Assembly (NCBI GenBank): GCA_016711485.1
Contig: JADJSX010000034.1
Coordinates: 124,001 to 188,000 of the forward strand
Source of the DNA: Leptospiraceae bacterium
Lineage (GTDB): Bacteria > Spirochaetota > Leptospiria > Leptospirales > Leptospiraceae
DNA length: 64,000 nucleotides
Reading direction: 5' to 3'
The translations under genes and the position numbers were made by a program. Position 1 is the first letter of the stretch; every line of letters begins with the position of its first letter. A model generated the notes under the pieces. The model made no database searches, was not told the origin of the DNA, and saw nothing but the letters and a program-made list of their open reading frames with translations. Positions 10,501 through 17,561 of the stretch are shown piece by piece.

Positions 10501-10754
10501 ACATTTATAGAAAGTTTTCCTTCTCTAATTTTTTGGAGAAGATTTTCCATTTTGTGTGCTAGGTCTGAAAGATTGTAAAGACCCACAAATGCAGCAGAAC
10601 TTTTTAAAGAATGTGCTGCACGAAATATATCATTTATGATTTCTGGATTATTGTGATCGGATTCGAGTCGTAGCAAGTTTGCATTTAACTCTTCAATTTG
10701 GTCTTCCGATTCTTCGAGAAAAATTTCTGTGTATTCACCTAAAATGCCGGACAA
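7563..10754 (-). CDS. cheA: Chemotaxis histidine kinase CheA with a C-terminal CheC-like domain
   Basis: A 1063-residue protein, far longer than a usual CheA (about 650-750). In order: the Hpt domain with phospho-His48 in AAHSLKSSAAF; an acidic linker; a P2-like region at about 185-290; a dimerisation helix pair; a HATPase with LHLIRNSIDHGIESPAER, DDGKGL and GRGVGMNVV; and a CheW-like domain. A charged linker rich in KKKKDKSERKK follows. The last roughly 220 residues look like two CheC half-repeats. The second half-repeat keeps the E-x2-N...P phosphatase pattern (LMEISNI, then Pro 20 and 23 residues after the Asn). The first has a Ser where the Glu should be. The start is TTG behind AGGAGAAG. 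It would phosphorylate CheY and CheB and may also dephosphorylate CheY. Confidence 0.93.
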   Translation of the reverse strand: MSGILGEYTEIFLEESEDQIEELNANLLRLESDHNNPEIINDIFRAAHSLKSSAAFVGLYNLSDLAHKMENLLQKIREGKLSINVNLVNLLFECFDLIKEVIDAVGRGEKRDNSYSDMISRLESYEKSQEGKSSAPTAPVSQPTPIEKEKVSSESESIEESSSQTDPHTPLTLDEDEVRELEEELKLRNAKAYDVRVALKQDTPMKGLRFTLILQNLKLNAVIYKSLPDVEALERGIDQSYINFILITQISSEEIYNLIMVDMVDYIDISLRNVQSSLPVSEKLDNKITQEAKKERAVVQDKDSEKALTKSIKVSSEKLDQLMNNVGELVITNSGFQKIYDDLVRNFGDDTIFSELKSKIDQINRISKDLQSGIMNTRMVPIGSVFNRFSRLVRDLSMETGKKVHLNLMGENTELDKKVVDMIGEPMLHLIRNSIDHGIESPAERVKAGKSEFGTVELNAYQGGNNIMVEIKDDGKGLNKSRILKKAIENNLISASDAQNLADNEVYQFIFAAGFSTAAEVTDISGRGVGMNVVNKLIQDFKGKILINTTEGFGTSFTLCFPQALAIIPSILVSMEEEIYAFPLSEVFETIRIKKDQINTLEGHEIINLRGEVLPIYRLNKIIGLADKLDLEEAPVVIVNYNSRKLGFIVDELIGKHETVIKTLEKNYKNIKGLTGASIMGDGTIILVLDIGGLIDITTSTILSTSHLSGKEMMRLNTSRSIDVNTSNVVFKTQNSTNIFNSSLLGLQLVDKSKKKKDKSERKKTQSEQEPVIKTPEPEPVMEEIKQTQSNKVEEPKKENPYLVVEKVGQEKVEPSIVTPSVSNSVNIENLADSSEDDHIKARELLKGFSDQTKKRVESLISDRPINEMLSKEEIRKLESVVNTGMMNAGLVLSQLVGSNVELFMPEIMLTDKDELVNVIRDANEHFFGMKVRMNGDLNGNLLMIFSEEKGKELASKLLKENESSDLAKKLSDDSLSVLMEISNIVCSSVMNSLSNKAKAQIMPSVPELVSGNFKEVLDIVKPEKTKFLSMNTEFIYEGDNLIGNLLFLPDFDELVKLISRLA

Positions 10755-10769
10755 TTTTTCTTCTCCTGA

Positions 10770-11222
10770 TTATTCAAAATTGATTAGTTTTTTTAGTTCT
10801 ACAATCAAAACTATAGTCTCGCCACTTCTACCTACGTAGTCTATCATATTATTAAAAGAGGAAGACATATGATTATTGATATCACTAATAGAACTTTTGA
10901 CAATTTTTATAACTTGTTTTACTTCTTCCACAACTAGACCGAAACGTTTTGAGTTATGCTCTAAAACAACGATTCGAGTGTTTTTATTGATATCAACAAA
11001 ACCTTGTTCAAACTTTTTCTTTAAGTCCACGATTGGAATTATTTCGCCACGCAAATTTACTACACCCAAAATATATTCTTCCACATTCGGAATACGGGTA
11101 ATAAACACTGGCCGTAATATCTCGTGTACGTGAACGAGTTCAATACCAAAAATTTCATTGGAAACAGAAAAAGACAAAAACTGAATGACTTCCTCTGACT
11201 GAATTATTTCTGTTTGTTCCAT
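10770..11222 (-). CDS. cheW: Chemotaxis coupling protein CheW
   Basis: A 150-residue CheW, the adaptor joining receptors to CheA. It has QFLSFSVSNEIFGIEL at the start, then the conserved ITRIPNVEEYILGVVNLRGE and IIPIVDLKKKF segments. The ATG is the first gene start of a minus-strand run extending through cheA, cheB, cheY, scpA, scpB, pheA and tyrA. A promoter for the run would have to lie in the 63-base gap upstream or within or before the cyclo-ligase gene; I could not identify one. Confidence 0.93.
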   Translation of the reverse strand: MEQTEIIQSEEVIQFLSFSVSNEIFGIELVHVHEILRPVFITRIPNVEEYILGVVNLRGEIIPIVDLKKKFEQGFVDINKNTRIVVLEHNSKRFGLVVEEVKQVIKIVKSSISDINNHMSSSFNNMIDYVGRSGETIVLIVELKKLINFE

Positions 11223-11285
11223 TAAAAATGCAAATCCTTACTAGCCTTGGCTTGGTTCAATTATCGGTAACTATTTCTAGATTGT

Positions 11286-11825
11286 CTAGAAAAATAAAAT
11301 GTCCAAATCTGTAACAAGCTCGCCCACTCGAATATCATAACTAGTGGATGGAAAATCAATCGAAAAAAGTTCAGAAAACCCAATTCCAATCATTTTTTTA
11401 GATTCGACTCCAACTAAAGCTCGATCGTAGTAACCTGCCCCACGTCCTAATCTAAATCCATTTTTATTAAATCCGAGAGAAGGAATGATTAGTAAATCTG
11501 CATCAACGGGATTAATTTTATTCTCCCCATTTGGTTCTAAGAGGCCATACGCACCTTTGATCCAACTCTTTGGCAGTATAAATTCTATTATTTTTTCTTC
11601 TTTAGAAACTACTCGCGGGTAATAAAATTCGATATTTTTTAATTCGGGATGATTCCAAACTGAATCCAAATCAATTTCCCATTTATCAGCCTTATATCCA
11701 ATCACTTTGCGATATTTGGATATTCTTGCTAAAAGCTTTTGCCGAACAGTATCCTCTTTCTCTTTACGGTTTATGATTTCTAGAATCCGTTTTTTTTGAA
11801 TTTCTCTTGCTTCTTCTTTTTTCAT
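11286..11825 (-). CDS. 5-formyltetrahydrofolate cyclo-ligase family protein
   Basis: A 179-residue member of the 5-FCL/MTHFS family, which converts 5-formyl-THF to 5,10-methenyl-THF using ATP. The basic N-terminus (KKEEAREIQKKR) resembles the family's opening R/K-rich helix. The C-terminal half has the signature LGFNKNGFRLGRGAGYYDRAL, with the nucleotide-binding GRGAGYYDR. The length is normal. It lies 63 bases upstream of cheW on the same strand and may be the first gene of that unit or a separate one. Confidence 0.9.
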   Translation of the reverse strand: MKKEEAREIQKKRILEIINRKEKEDTVRQKLLARISKYRKVIGYKADKWEIDLDSVWNHPELKNIEFYYPRVVSKEEKIIEFILPKSWIKGAYGLLEPNGENKINPVDADLLIIPSLGFNKNGFRLGRGAGYYDRALVGVESKKMIGIGFSELFSIDFPSTSYDIRVGELVTDLDILFF

Positions 11826-12050
11826 AGAAAAGATTTTTATAATTAAATCAATTATCCTTGACTTAGACCAAATTTCAAAAATACTTCCCTAGGTCATTAT
11901 TTGTTTTTGCGATCTTATGCAATTTAACGTATGAAATACCTAAGTCACTCTTAACGTATTCATAAAAAATTGTATACAAGATAACAATAACCGTAAACTG
12001 AATTTATATTTATTTGGGAAATAGAAAATGATAAATAAAAGTAGAAGAAT

Positions 12051-12908
12051 ATGAATACTAGCGCATTTGTAACCTCCATACGAGTTAAATTAGAAGAAAA
12101 CCAATATAAAACGTATTTTTTTTTATTTGCGTTTTGTTTACTAACTACTTCCTTCACCATTGAAAAATTTTTTGGAAATCTAGTTTCTGAACAATTAGAA
12201 TTGGAAAGAAAAAAAGATTATAAAAAAGGTGTTGAAGCCTCTCTCCAAGAAAGATGGAATTTGCATCTAACTCAAATCAAAAGTTATGCCTTTTGGCCAG
12301 ATGTATGGGATTTAGTAAAAACAAATAAATCGGATAAAGCTTACTTAAGTTTTCAATTAGATCCAAGTTTAGAAAAACAATTTGATTTTTTTGGAATTTA
12401 TTTAACTCCTGAAAAGGCATTCATTACTAAGTGGAGTGACGGTTCAGGGCAAAAACAGTCGCCAGACAATAAAACTATATCCCATTTCTATAATTTGCAA
12501 AATGGAAAAGAAGGAAATATAAATCAGCTCATTTATTTTAATCAGCACTACTACTTAGTTTCCGTGACTAGTTTAGCGGATAATCGTGGCAAACCAATGA
12601 TAGATGGAATAATGATTTTTGGATATGAATTGGACAACTTTGTAAAAACAACTAATTCCCTCTTTCCGATAAACATTGAAATTGTGGAAGAAAATGATTT
12701 TCCAATTAATAGTTATGACTCTATAAGCTTAGAAAAACTCTGTTTACCGGGAAGCAAAAAAATCTCCCTCTTTTATTCTCCGGAATCTTATAGAATGAAT
12801 TCAATTCGCCCATATATTATTGCTATGTTAGCAATTTTTTCTTTTATTGCTCTTGGTTTATTTTCTTGGATTTTACATCATTTTGCAAATAAAATTGAAC
12901 CATACTAA
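12051..12908 (+). CDS. Membrane protein with a CHASE4-like extracytoplasmic sensor, no output domain
   Basis: A 285-residue protein with a membrane segment near residues 23-43 and a second near 250-272. They flank a loop of about 200 residues. That loop contains SYAFWPDVWDLV followed by FDFFGIYLTP, which resembles the CHASE4 sensor domain normally found before HAMP, GGDEF or kinase modules. Here the protein stops about 10 residues after the second membrane segment, so no signalling output is present. It may be a truncated receptor or a stand-alone binding partner. A hairpin and T-rich tract just after the stop suggest termination, so it looks like a single-gene unit. Confidence 0.6.
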   Translation: MNTSAFVTSIRVKLEENQYKTYFFLFAFCLLTTSFTIEKFFGNLVSEQLELERKKDYKKGVEASLQERWNLHLTQIKSYAFWPDVWDLVKTNKSDKAYLSFQLDPSLEKQFDFFGIYLTPEKAFITKWSDGSGQKQSPDNKTISHFYNLQNGKEGNINQLIYFNQHYYLVSVTSLADNRGKPMIDGIMIFGYELDNFVKTTNSLFPINIEIVEENDFPINSYDSISLEKLCLPGSKKISLFYSPESYRMNSIRPYIIAMLAIFSFIALGLFSWILHHFANKIEPY

Positions 12909-12924
12909 TTTCCTGCTAACGCAA

Positions 12925-12977
12925 CCAAATTGTTGAAATTGATTATTTTTGACAATTTGGATTTTTATTTTTTTAAA
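12925..12977 (+). terminator. Rho-independent terminator after the CHASE4-like gene
   Basis: A perfect 9-bp stem (CCAAATTGT, 12925-12933, pairs with ACAATTTGG, 12952-12960) is followed by a T-rich tract from 12962. It starts 17 bases after the stop of the plus-strand gene and runs into the 3' end of the convergent acyltransferase gene. Confidence 0.65.
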
Positions 12978-14101
12978 AAAGGAAGTTTTTTATGGCGAAA
13001 AAATAAAATAAACCAATTGAGGATTACAAATAGAATTAACCATAGAAATGTGTAAACCAATGCCCAAAATAGGGAAGCATTATAAGGAGAAAAAGTATTC
13101 GAAAAATACTGAGTATATAAATAGATTTTTATTCCAATTTTTTTCCCCGCGGCATTGAATATAAAAGGAATATTTAGTATTTTTGATAACAAACTAGATA
13201 GAAAAAAAACTGTAAGTGCATTTCTGCCTAAAATTTCAAATCCTTTGAACCAAACTTTAGTTTTTAACTCATCAATTAAGTAATACAAAGCAGGTAGTGC
13301 TATAATGGCAAAACCAGTAGTCAGTATTACAAATGATCCAGTCCAGAGACTTTTATTAATTGGAAAAACAATATCCCAAAGAAAAGAAAGGCTAACTAAA
13401 AGTATCCCTAAAAATAAACTAAAATAAAATTGATACGTCGTTATTTTTTTTCCTTCTAAAAATATAAGGCCAAAATATACTCCAAACAAACAGGAAGATA
13501 TGGCGGGTAACGTTCCAAGAATACCTTCCGGATCCCAAGTTTTGGAATGAACCCAAAGATGATTTGGAAGAAAATAATAATCAATCCAGCCAGCCAAATT
13601 TTTCCCCATTACAAGGTTTGCCTCACCAATGGAAGGAACAGGAATTTGAGTAAGAATGATCCAATGCAAAATAAGAAATAAAATTGATAGAACAAGAAAC
13701 CAGTTTTTTCTGAAATTTAAAAATAAAATAGCCGAAAAAAAATACACAATTGCTATTCTCTGTAAAACTCCCGGAATTCGAATTGTTTCCCAATTAAAAT
13801 CAGGGAAGCCATTTAAAAAAATTCCTAGAAAAAAAAGAATGATACTTCGTTTTACAATTTTATAATAAACGGCAAATAATGACTTACCTTTTGAAAACTG
13901 ATGCGATATAGAAATCGGAATTGCGAATCCTATAATAAAAATGAAAAAAGGAAAAATCCAATCTGCACCACCAAACCCATGCCATCTTGCATGTTTGAAT
14001 ATTGGGTAAATATGCCCCCAACTTCCTGGATTATTTACAATGAGCATTGCAAAAATTGTAATCCCACGGAATACATCCAAGGAAAGAATTCTACTCGTCA
14101 T
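12965..14101 (-). CDS. NagX/HGSNAT-like membrane acyltransferase (DUF5009 type)
   Basis: A 378-residue protein with about ten hydrophobic segments. The N-terminus SLDVFRGITIFAMLIVNNPG, followed by HGFGGADWIFPFFIFIIGFA, is characteristic of the family that includes human heparan-alpha-glucosaminide N-acetyltransferase and bacterial NagX. Members move acetyl groups across the membrane onto amino sugars; the substrate here is unknown. It follows gspG on the same strand after a 43-base gap that contains a palindrome of the REP-like family described below. Confidence 0.8.
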   Translation of the reverse strand: MTSRILSLDVFRGITIFAMLIVNNPGSWGHIYPIFKHARWHGFGGADWIFPFFIFIIGFAIPISISHQFSKGKSLFAVYYKIVKRSIILFFLGIFLNGFPDFNWETIRIPGVLQRIAIVYFFSAILFLNFRKNWFLVLSILFLILHWIILTQIPVPSIGEANLVMGKNLAGWIDYYFLPNHLWVHSKTWDPEGILGTLPAISSCLFGVYFGLIFLEGKKITTYQFYFSLFLGILLVSLSFLWDIVFPINKSLWTGSFVILTTGFAIIALPALYYLIDELKTKVWFKGFEILGRNALTVFFLSSLLSKILNIPFIFNAAGKKIGIKIYLYTQYFSNTFSPYNASLFWALVYTFLWLILFVILNWFILFFRHKKLPFLKK

Positions 14102-14105
14102 AAAT

Positions 14106-14134
14106 GTAGAGACAGGTTTAAAACCTGTCTTTAC
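14106..14134. repeat. REP-like palindrome (GTAGRGACAGG family)
   Basis: A 29-nt palindrome with 14-base arms, one mismatch and a central A lies in the gap between gspG and the NagX-like gene. Its arm GTAGAGACAGGTTT matches the arm of the palindrome at 53899-53929 (GTAGGGACAGGTCT) and the centre is the same single A. It could also work as an attenuator between the two genes. Confidence 0.65.
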
Positions 14135-14144
14135 TAGTTAATAT

Positions 14145-14636
14145 TTATTTGCCGCCTTTTTGGAATTCCTTTGGATATTCGTCTTCTTTCATAATATTAA
14201 AATCAGCGTTTTTTCCTTCTCCGCCTTCCTTTTTATCTTTCCCGAGGGTGTAAATGCCGTAATCCCCACTTGAGTCTACTTTCAGAACATAAGGAGTTTG
14301 CCAAGGATCTTGGACTGCACTTTTTTTATTCAGAATTGGTTTGTAGTTTTCAGGAACATCTCCACTCGTTGGTTTTTCAACTAACGCCATTACACCTTGT
14401 TCTTCACTAGGCATTTTTCCATATCGATCCGCATATTGTTCAAGAGCAATTTGTAATTCCTGGGAATCCTTTTTGAGCTTAAGTGCGGCTGTATCATCTT
14501 TCATTTTACCTGGATCAATACTGAAAGCTACGAGAGCAATAATTGCACCCAGAATTAATACCACTACGGAAAGTTCCACGAGTGTCATCCCGCGTTTTAT
14601 TTTTTTGTTAAATTTTGAAAATTGATTTAGTTTCAT
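14145..14636 (-). CDS. gspG: Type II secretion major pseudopilin GspG
   Basis: A 163-residue major pseudopilin. It has a short basic leader ending KKIKRG, then the prepilin-peptidase site G/MTLVE with Glu at +5, and a hydrophobic N-terminal helix VVVLILGAIIALVAF. The C-terminal half has the family's conserved stretch with LEQYADRYGKMPSEEQG, DPWQTPYVLK and GDYGIYTLGKDKKEGGEG, which forms the calcium-binding loop in characterised GspG. It follows gspF by 12 bases. Confidence 0.93.
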   Translation of the reverse strand: MKLNQFSKFNKKIKRGMTLVELSVVVLILGAIIALVAFSIDPGKMKDDTAALKLKKDSQELQIALEQYADRYGKMPSEEQGVMALVEKPTSGDVPENYKPILNKKSAVQDPWQTPYVLKVDSSGDYGIYTLGKDKKEGGEGKNADFNIMKEDEYPKEFQKGGK

Positions 14637-14648
14637 TGTTTCCTCTCT

Positions 14649-15875
14649 TTATAAATTTTGAATTTCTTGTGTTAATTTGTACATTGGTGTCATAATCGCC
14701 GCCATGATCGTAAAAATAAGAGCACCCATTACAATAATCATAATTGGCTCCAAACTTTGTGTCATTGACTTAATCGCGTTATCCACCTCTTTATCGAAAA
14801 TATCCGATAGTTTGTCCATCATCTGCGGAACTGTATCAGAAGCTTCTCCTGCAGAAATCATCCCAAGTACCATGGGAGTTAAAATCACTGAACCCTGCAA
14901 AGAGTCAGAAAGTTTTCCCCCTTCTTTAATCTTATCAATTGCTGTTTGAATTTCAACTTGAAAAATATAATTTCCCACAATTCTTGCAACAATCGACAAG
15001 GATACAATAAGTGGAACACGATTTATCAATAACACAGATAGATTTCTAGCGAATGTACTAATGAGAACCTTTTTAGTTAAAGTACCAAAAACAGGAACTT
15101 TTAAAAAAAACTTATCCCATTTCTTTTTCCCTTCTTGTGAAGTTTTAAATCGATTGAATGCATAAAATGCTAAAATAGTCCCACCAATCATAAGCCACCA
15201 GAAGTTAATAATTGCACTGGAAATTCCTATGACAATTCGTGTAATTAGAGGGAGTTCCGCTTCAAATTGGGAAAATAATTCTTGGATTTGCGGAATTACA
15301 ACCACAAGAAGAAATACAGCAACAAATAATGATACCATACCCATAATCAGAGGATAAATCATCGCTACTTGCACTCGGGACTTAAGATCATTTGCCGCTT
15401 CTTCTAAGTCAGCTAATCGGATTAGAGTATTTTCATATTCACCCGTTTTTTCTCCGACTGAAATTAAGGAAGAATACTGATCCGGAAACACATCTGGATA
15501 ACGAGCCATCGATTGAGATAAGGATTGTCCTTCGGTAATTCCTGCACGAATGTCCATAATTACTTTTTTGAAATTTCTATTTTCAATTTGTTCACTAATA
15601 TTATTTAAAGAGCGATCCAAAGGAATTCCCGCTCCAAGTAAGGTTCCTAATTGTCGGACAAATAACCCAACTTCTTTTCTGGGAATTCGATATAATAGTT
15701 TGGCAAGAAAGGGGAAAATTTCTCGCTCTTTTTTTTCAGCGTCTTCTTTAATAACTCGAACATAAAGTCCTTTTGCCTTCAGCTTGTTACGCGCTGCCTG
15801 CAAATTATTGGCTTCAATAATATCTTTAACTTCTTTCCCAGTTTTATTAAAAGCTACATAAGTAAAAAGTGCCAA
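14649..15875 (-). CDS. gspF: Type II secretion inner-membrane platform protein GspF
   Basis: A 408-residue GspF/PilC-family protein with two cytoplasmic T2SSF domains and three membrane segments. Landmarks are ALFTYVAFNKTGKEV at the N-terminus, RQLGTLLGAGIPLDRSL in the first domain and GMISAGEASDTVPQMMDKL in the second. It forms the assembly platform that couples GspE ATP hydrolysis to pseudopilus growth. It lies between gspE and gspG with very short gaps. Confidence 0.94.
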   Translation of the reverse strand: MALFTYVAFNKTGKEVKDIIEANNLQAARNKLKAKGLYVRVIKEDAEKKEREIFPFLAKLLYRIPRKEVGLFVRQLGTLLGAGIPLDRSLNNISEQIENRNFKKVIMDIRAGITEGQSLSQSMARYPDVFPDQYSSLISVGEKTGEYENTLIRLADLEEAANDLKSRVQVAMIYPLIMGMVSLFVAVFLLVVVIPQIQELFSQFEAELPLITRIVIGISSAIINFWWLMIGGTILAFYAFNRFKTSQEGKKKWDKFFLKVPVFGTLTKKVLISTFARNLSVLLINRVPLIVSLSIVARIVGNYIFQVEIQTAIDKIKEGGKLSDSLQGSVILTPMVLGMISAGEASDTVPQMMDKLSDIFDKEVDNAIKSMTQSLEPIMIIVMGALIFTIMAAIMTPMYKLTQEIQNL

Positions 15876-15884
15876 ATTTAACCT

Positions 15885-17561
15885 CTAACAAACCCGTAGA
15901 ATTTCATCTAACGTTGTAAATCCTTCTACCGCTTTCTGAATGCCATATTCTCGTAGAGGAACCATTCCAGTCCTAAGAGCAACATCATTTATCGCCGTTG
16001 CATCTCCCCCTTTTAGAATCACTGACTTAATTTCATTATTCATTACTAAAAGTTCATAAATCCCCATTCGACCTTTGTAACCAGTTCCCATACAAGCAGG
16101 GCAACCTTCTCCCCGTTTGAGGAAACCATCGATTAGCCGATCTCTAGAAACTCCAACAGAGTCCAATTCTTTATCAAGAGGTTTATATGGTTTAGTACAG
16201 GATTTACAATTTACACGAACTAACCTCTGCGCAACGAAACCTAATACGGTAGATGTAATCAAATAGGATTCAATCCCCATATCAGATAACCTTGTAACCG
16301 CACTCGCCGCATCGTTTGTATGAAGAGTGGAAAACACTAAGTGTCCAGTTAGCGATGCTTGTATCGCAATACGAGCTGTTTCCTCATCTCGAACCTCACC
16401 GACCATCACAACATCCGGATCTTGTCGGAGAATAGCTCTTAGCCCCGTAGCAAACGTAAGTCCAATTTTTTCTTGCATTTGCATTTGCGAAATTCCATCA
16501 AATTGGTATTCAACTGGATCCTCGCAAGTAATAATATTTCTTTCAGGCGTGTTTAGTTCGGAAAGAGAAGAATAAAGAGTAGTAGATTTTCCGGAACCAG
16601 TTGGTCCGGTAACTAAAATAATTCCATGTGGATGATAAATTAATTTTTTGTAATTTTCTAAGAGTTGACCCGAAAACCCCATTGTATTAATCGAATACTT
16701 TTGATCGGTTTTATTCAGAAGTCGCATAACGACTCGTTCTCCGTATTGACAAGGAATAGTAGAAACTCGAATATCAATGTCTTTTCCGGTAAGTTTCAAC
16801 TTAATTCGACCGTCTTGCGGAAGACGATTCTCTGCAATATTTAAATTGGACATGATTTTGATACGAGAAATAATCCCAGCTTGGTAAGACTTTGGCGGGG
16901 AAAGAACTTTATGCAAAATCCCATCTACGCGGTACCGAACTGTAACTGTTTTTTCATATGATTCTATATGAATATCGGAGGCTCTTTCGGTTACAGCCTG
17001 TGATAAAATCACGTTCACCATTTTGATAATTGGAGCTTCGTTTGTTAAATCTAATGCGTCAGACTCTAGATCGCTGAATTCACTCAGCTCCCCGTCTACC
17101 ATTTCGTCCATCAAGTCTTTTGCATCAGACGCAGTTTTGTCAAAATGAGTATGAATTGTTCGAACAACTTCCGGCTCAGGAGCTAATACGAACTTTACGC
17201 TTTGACCTTTTAGAAAAAATTTAATTTCATCCATCGGATGTAAATCAGAAGGATTACAGACTGCAACAGTGACAGTTTTATCTGCATAATGAAAAGGAAC
17301 TATTTTGCTTTTTTGAATTAATTTGTAAGGAATTGTGTGGTAAATTTCTTCGTAACCAGAAAATTCAATTTTCTCAATAAACTCTATGTTATGGAGTTTT
17401 GCTAATGCGCGCATAACATCGACTTCACCGGCAATACCTTTTTTTTGAATGATCTGACCAAGTGGGAGTTGGTTTTTTTGTTGAGTCTTTAAAGATTCAC
17501 TTAACTCTTTCTCAGTAATGATTCCGTCTTCAACTAAGATTTCTCCAAGGCTTTTTCTCAT
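15885..17561 (-). CDS. gspE: Type II secretion ATPase GspE
   Basis: A 558-residue secretion ATPase. The N-terminal domain (about 1-150) is the GspE/PilB N-domain that contacts the platform. The ATPase core has Walker A GPTGSGKSTTLYSS, an Asp box, Walker B DPDVVMVGEVRDEET and the His box GHLVFSTLHTNDA. A four-Cys zinc module (VNCKSC ... GCPACMGTGYKGR) follows near residues 440-490, as in GspE and PilB. It overlaps gspD by 4 bases, so the two are translationally coupled. Confidence 0.96.
   Translation of the reverse strand: MRKSLGEILVEDGIITEKELSESLKTQQKNQLPLGQIIQKKGIAGEVDVMRALAKLHNIEFIEKIEFSGYEEIYHTIPYKLIQKSKIVPFHYADKTVTVAVCNPSDLHPMDEIKFFLKGQSVKFVLAPEPEVVRTIHTHFDKTASDAKDLMDEMVDGELSEFSDLESDALDLTNEAPIIKMVNVILSQAVTERASDIHIESYEKTVTVRYRVDGILHKVLSPPKSYQAGIISRIKIMSNLNIAENRLPQDGRIKLKLTGKDIDIRVSTIPCQYGERVVMRLLNKTDQKYSINTMGFSGQLLENYKKLIYHPHGIILVTGPTGSGKSTTLYSSLSELNTPERNIITCEDPVEYQFDGISQMQMQEKIGLTFATGLRAILRQDPDVVMVGEVRDEETARIAIQASLTGHLVFSTLHTNDAASAVTRLSDMGIESYLITSTVLGFVAQRLVRVNCKSCTKPYKPLDKELDSVGVSRDRLIDGFLKRGEGCPACMGTGYKGRMGIYELLVMNNEIKSVILKGGDATAINDVALRTGMVPLREYGIQKAVEGFTTLDEILRVC

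Noticed and set aside
11273..11291. 8-bp palindrome TTTCTAGA/TCTAGAAA as a terminator of the cyclo-ligase gene
   Set aside because: It overlaps the stop codon and is not followed by a T-run on the minus strand.
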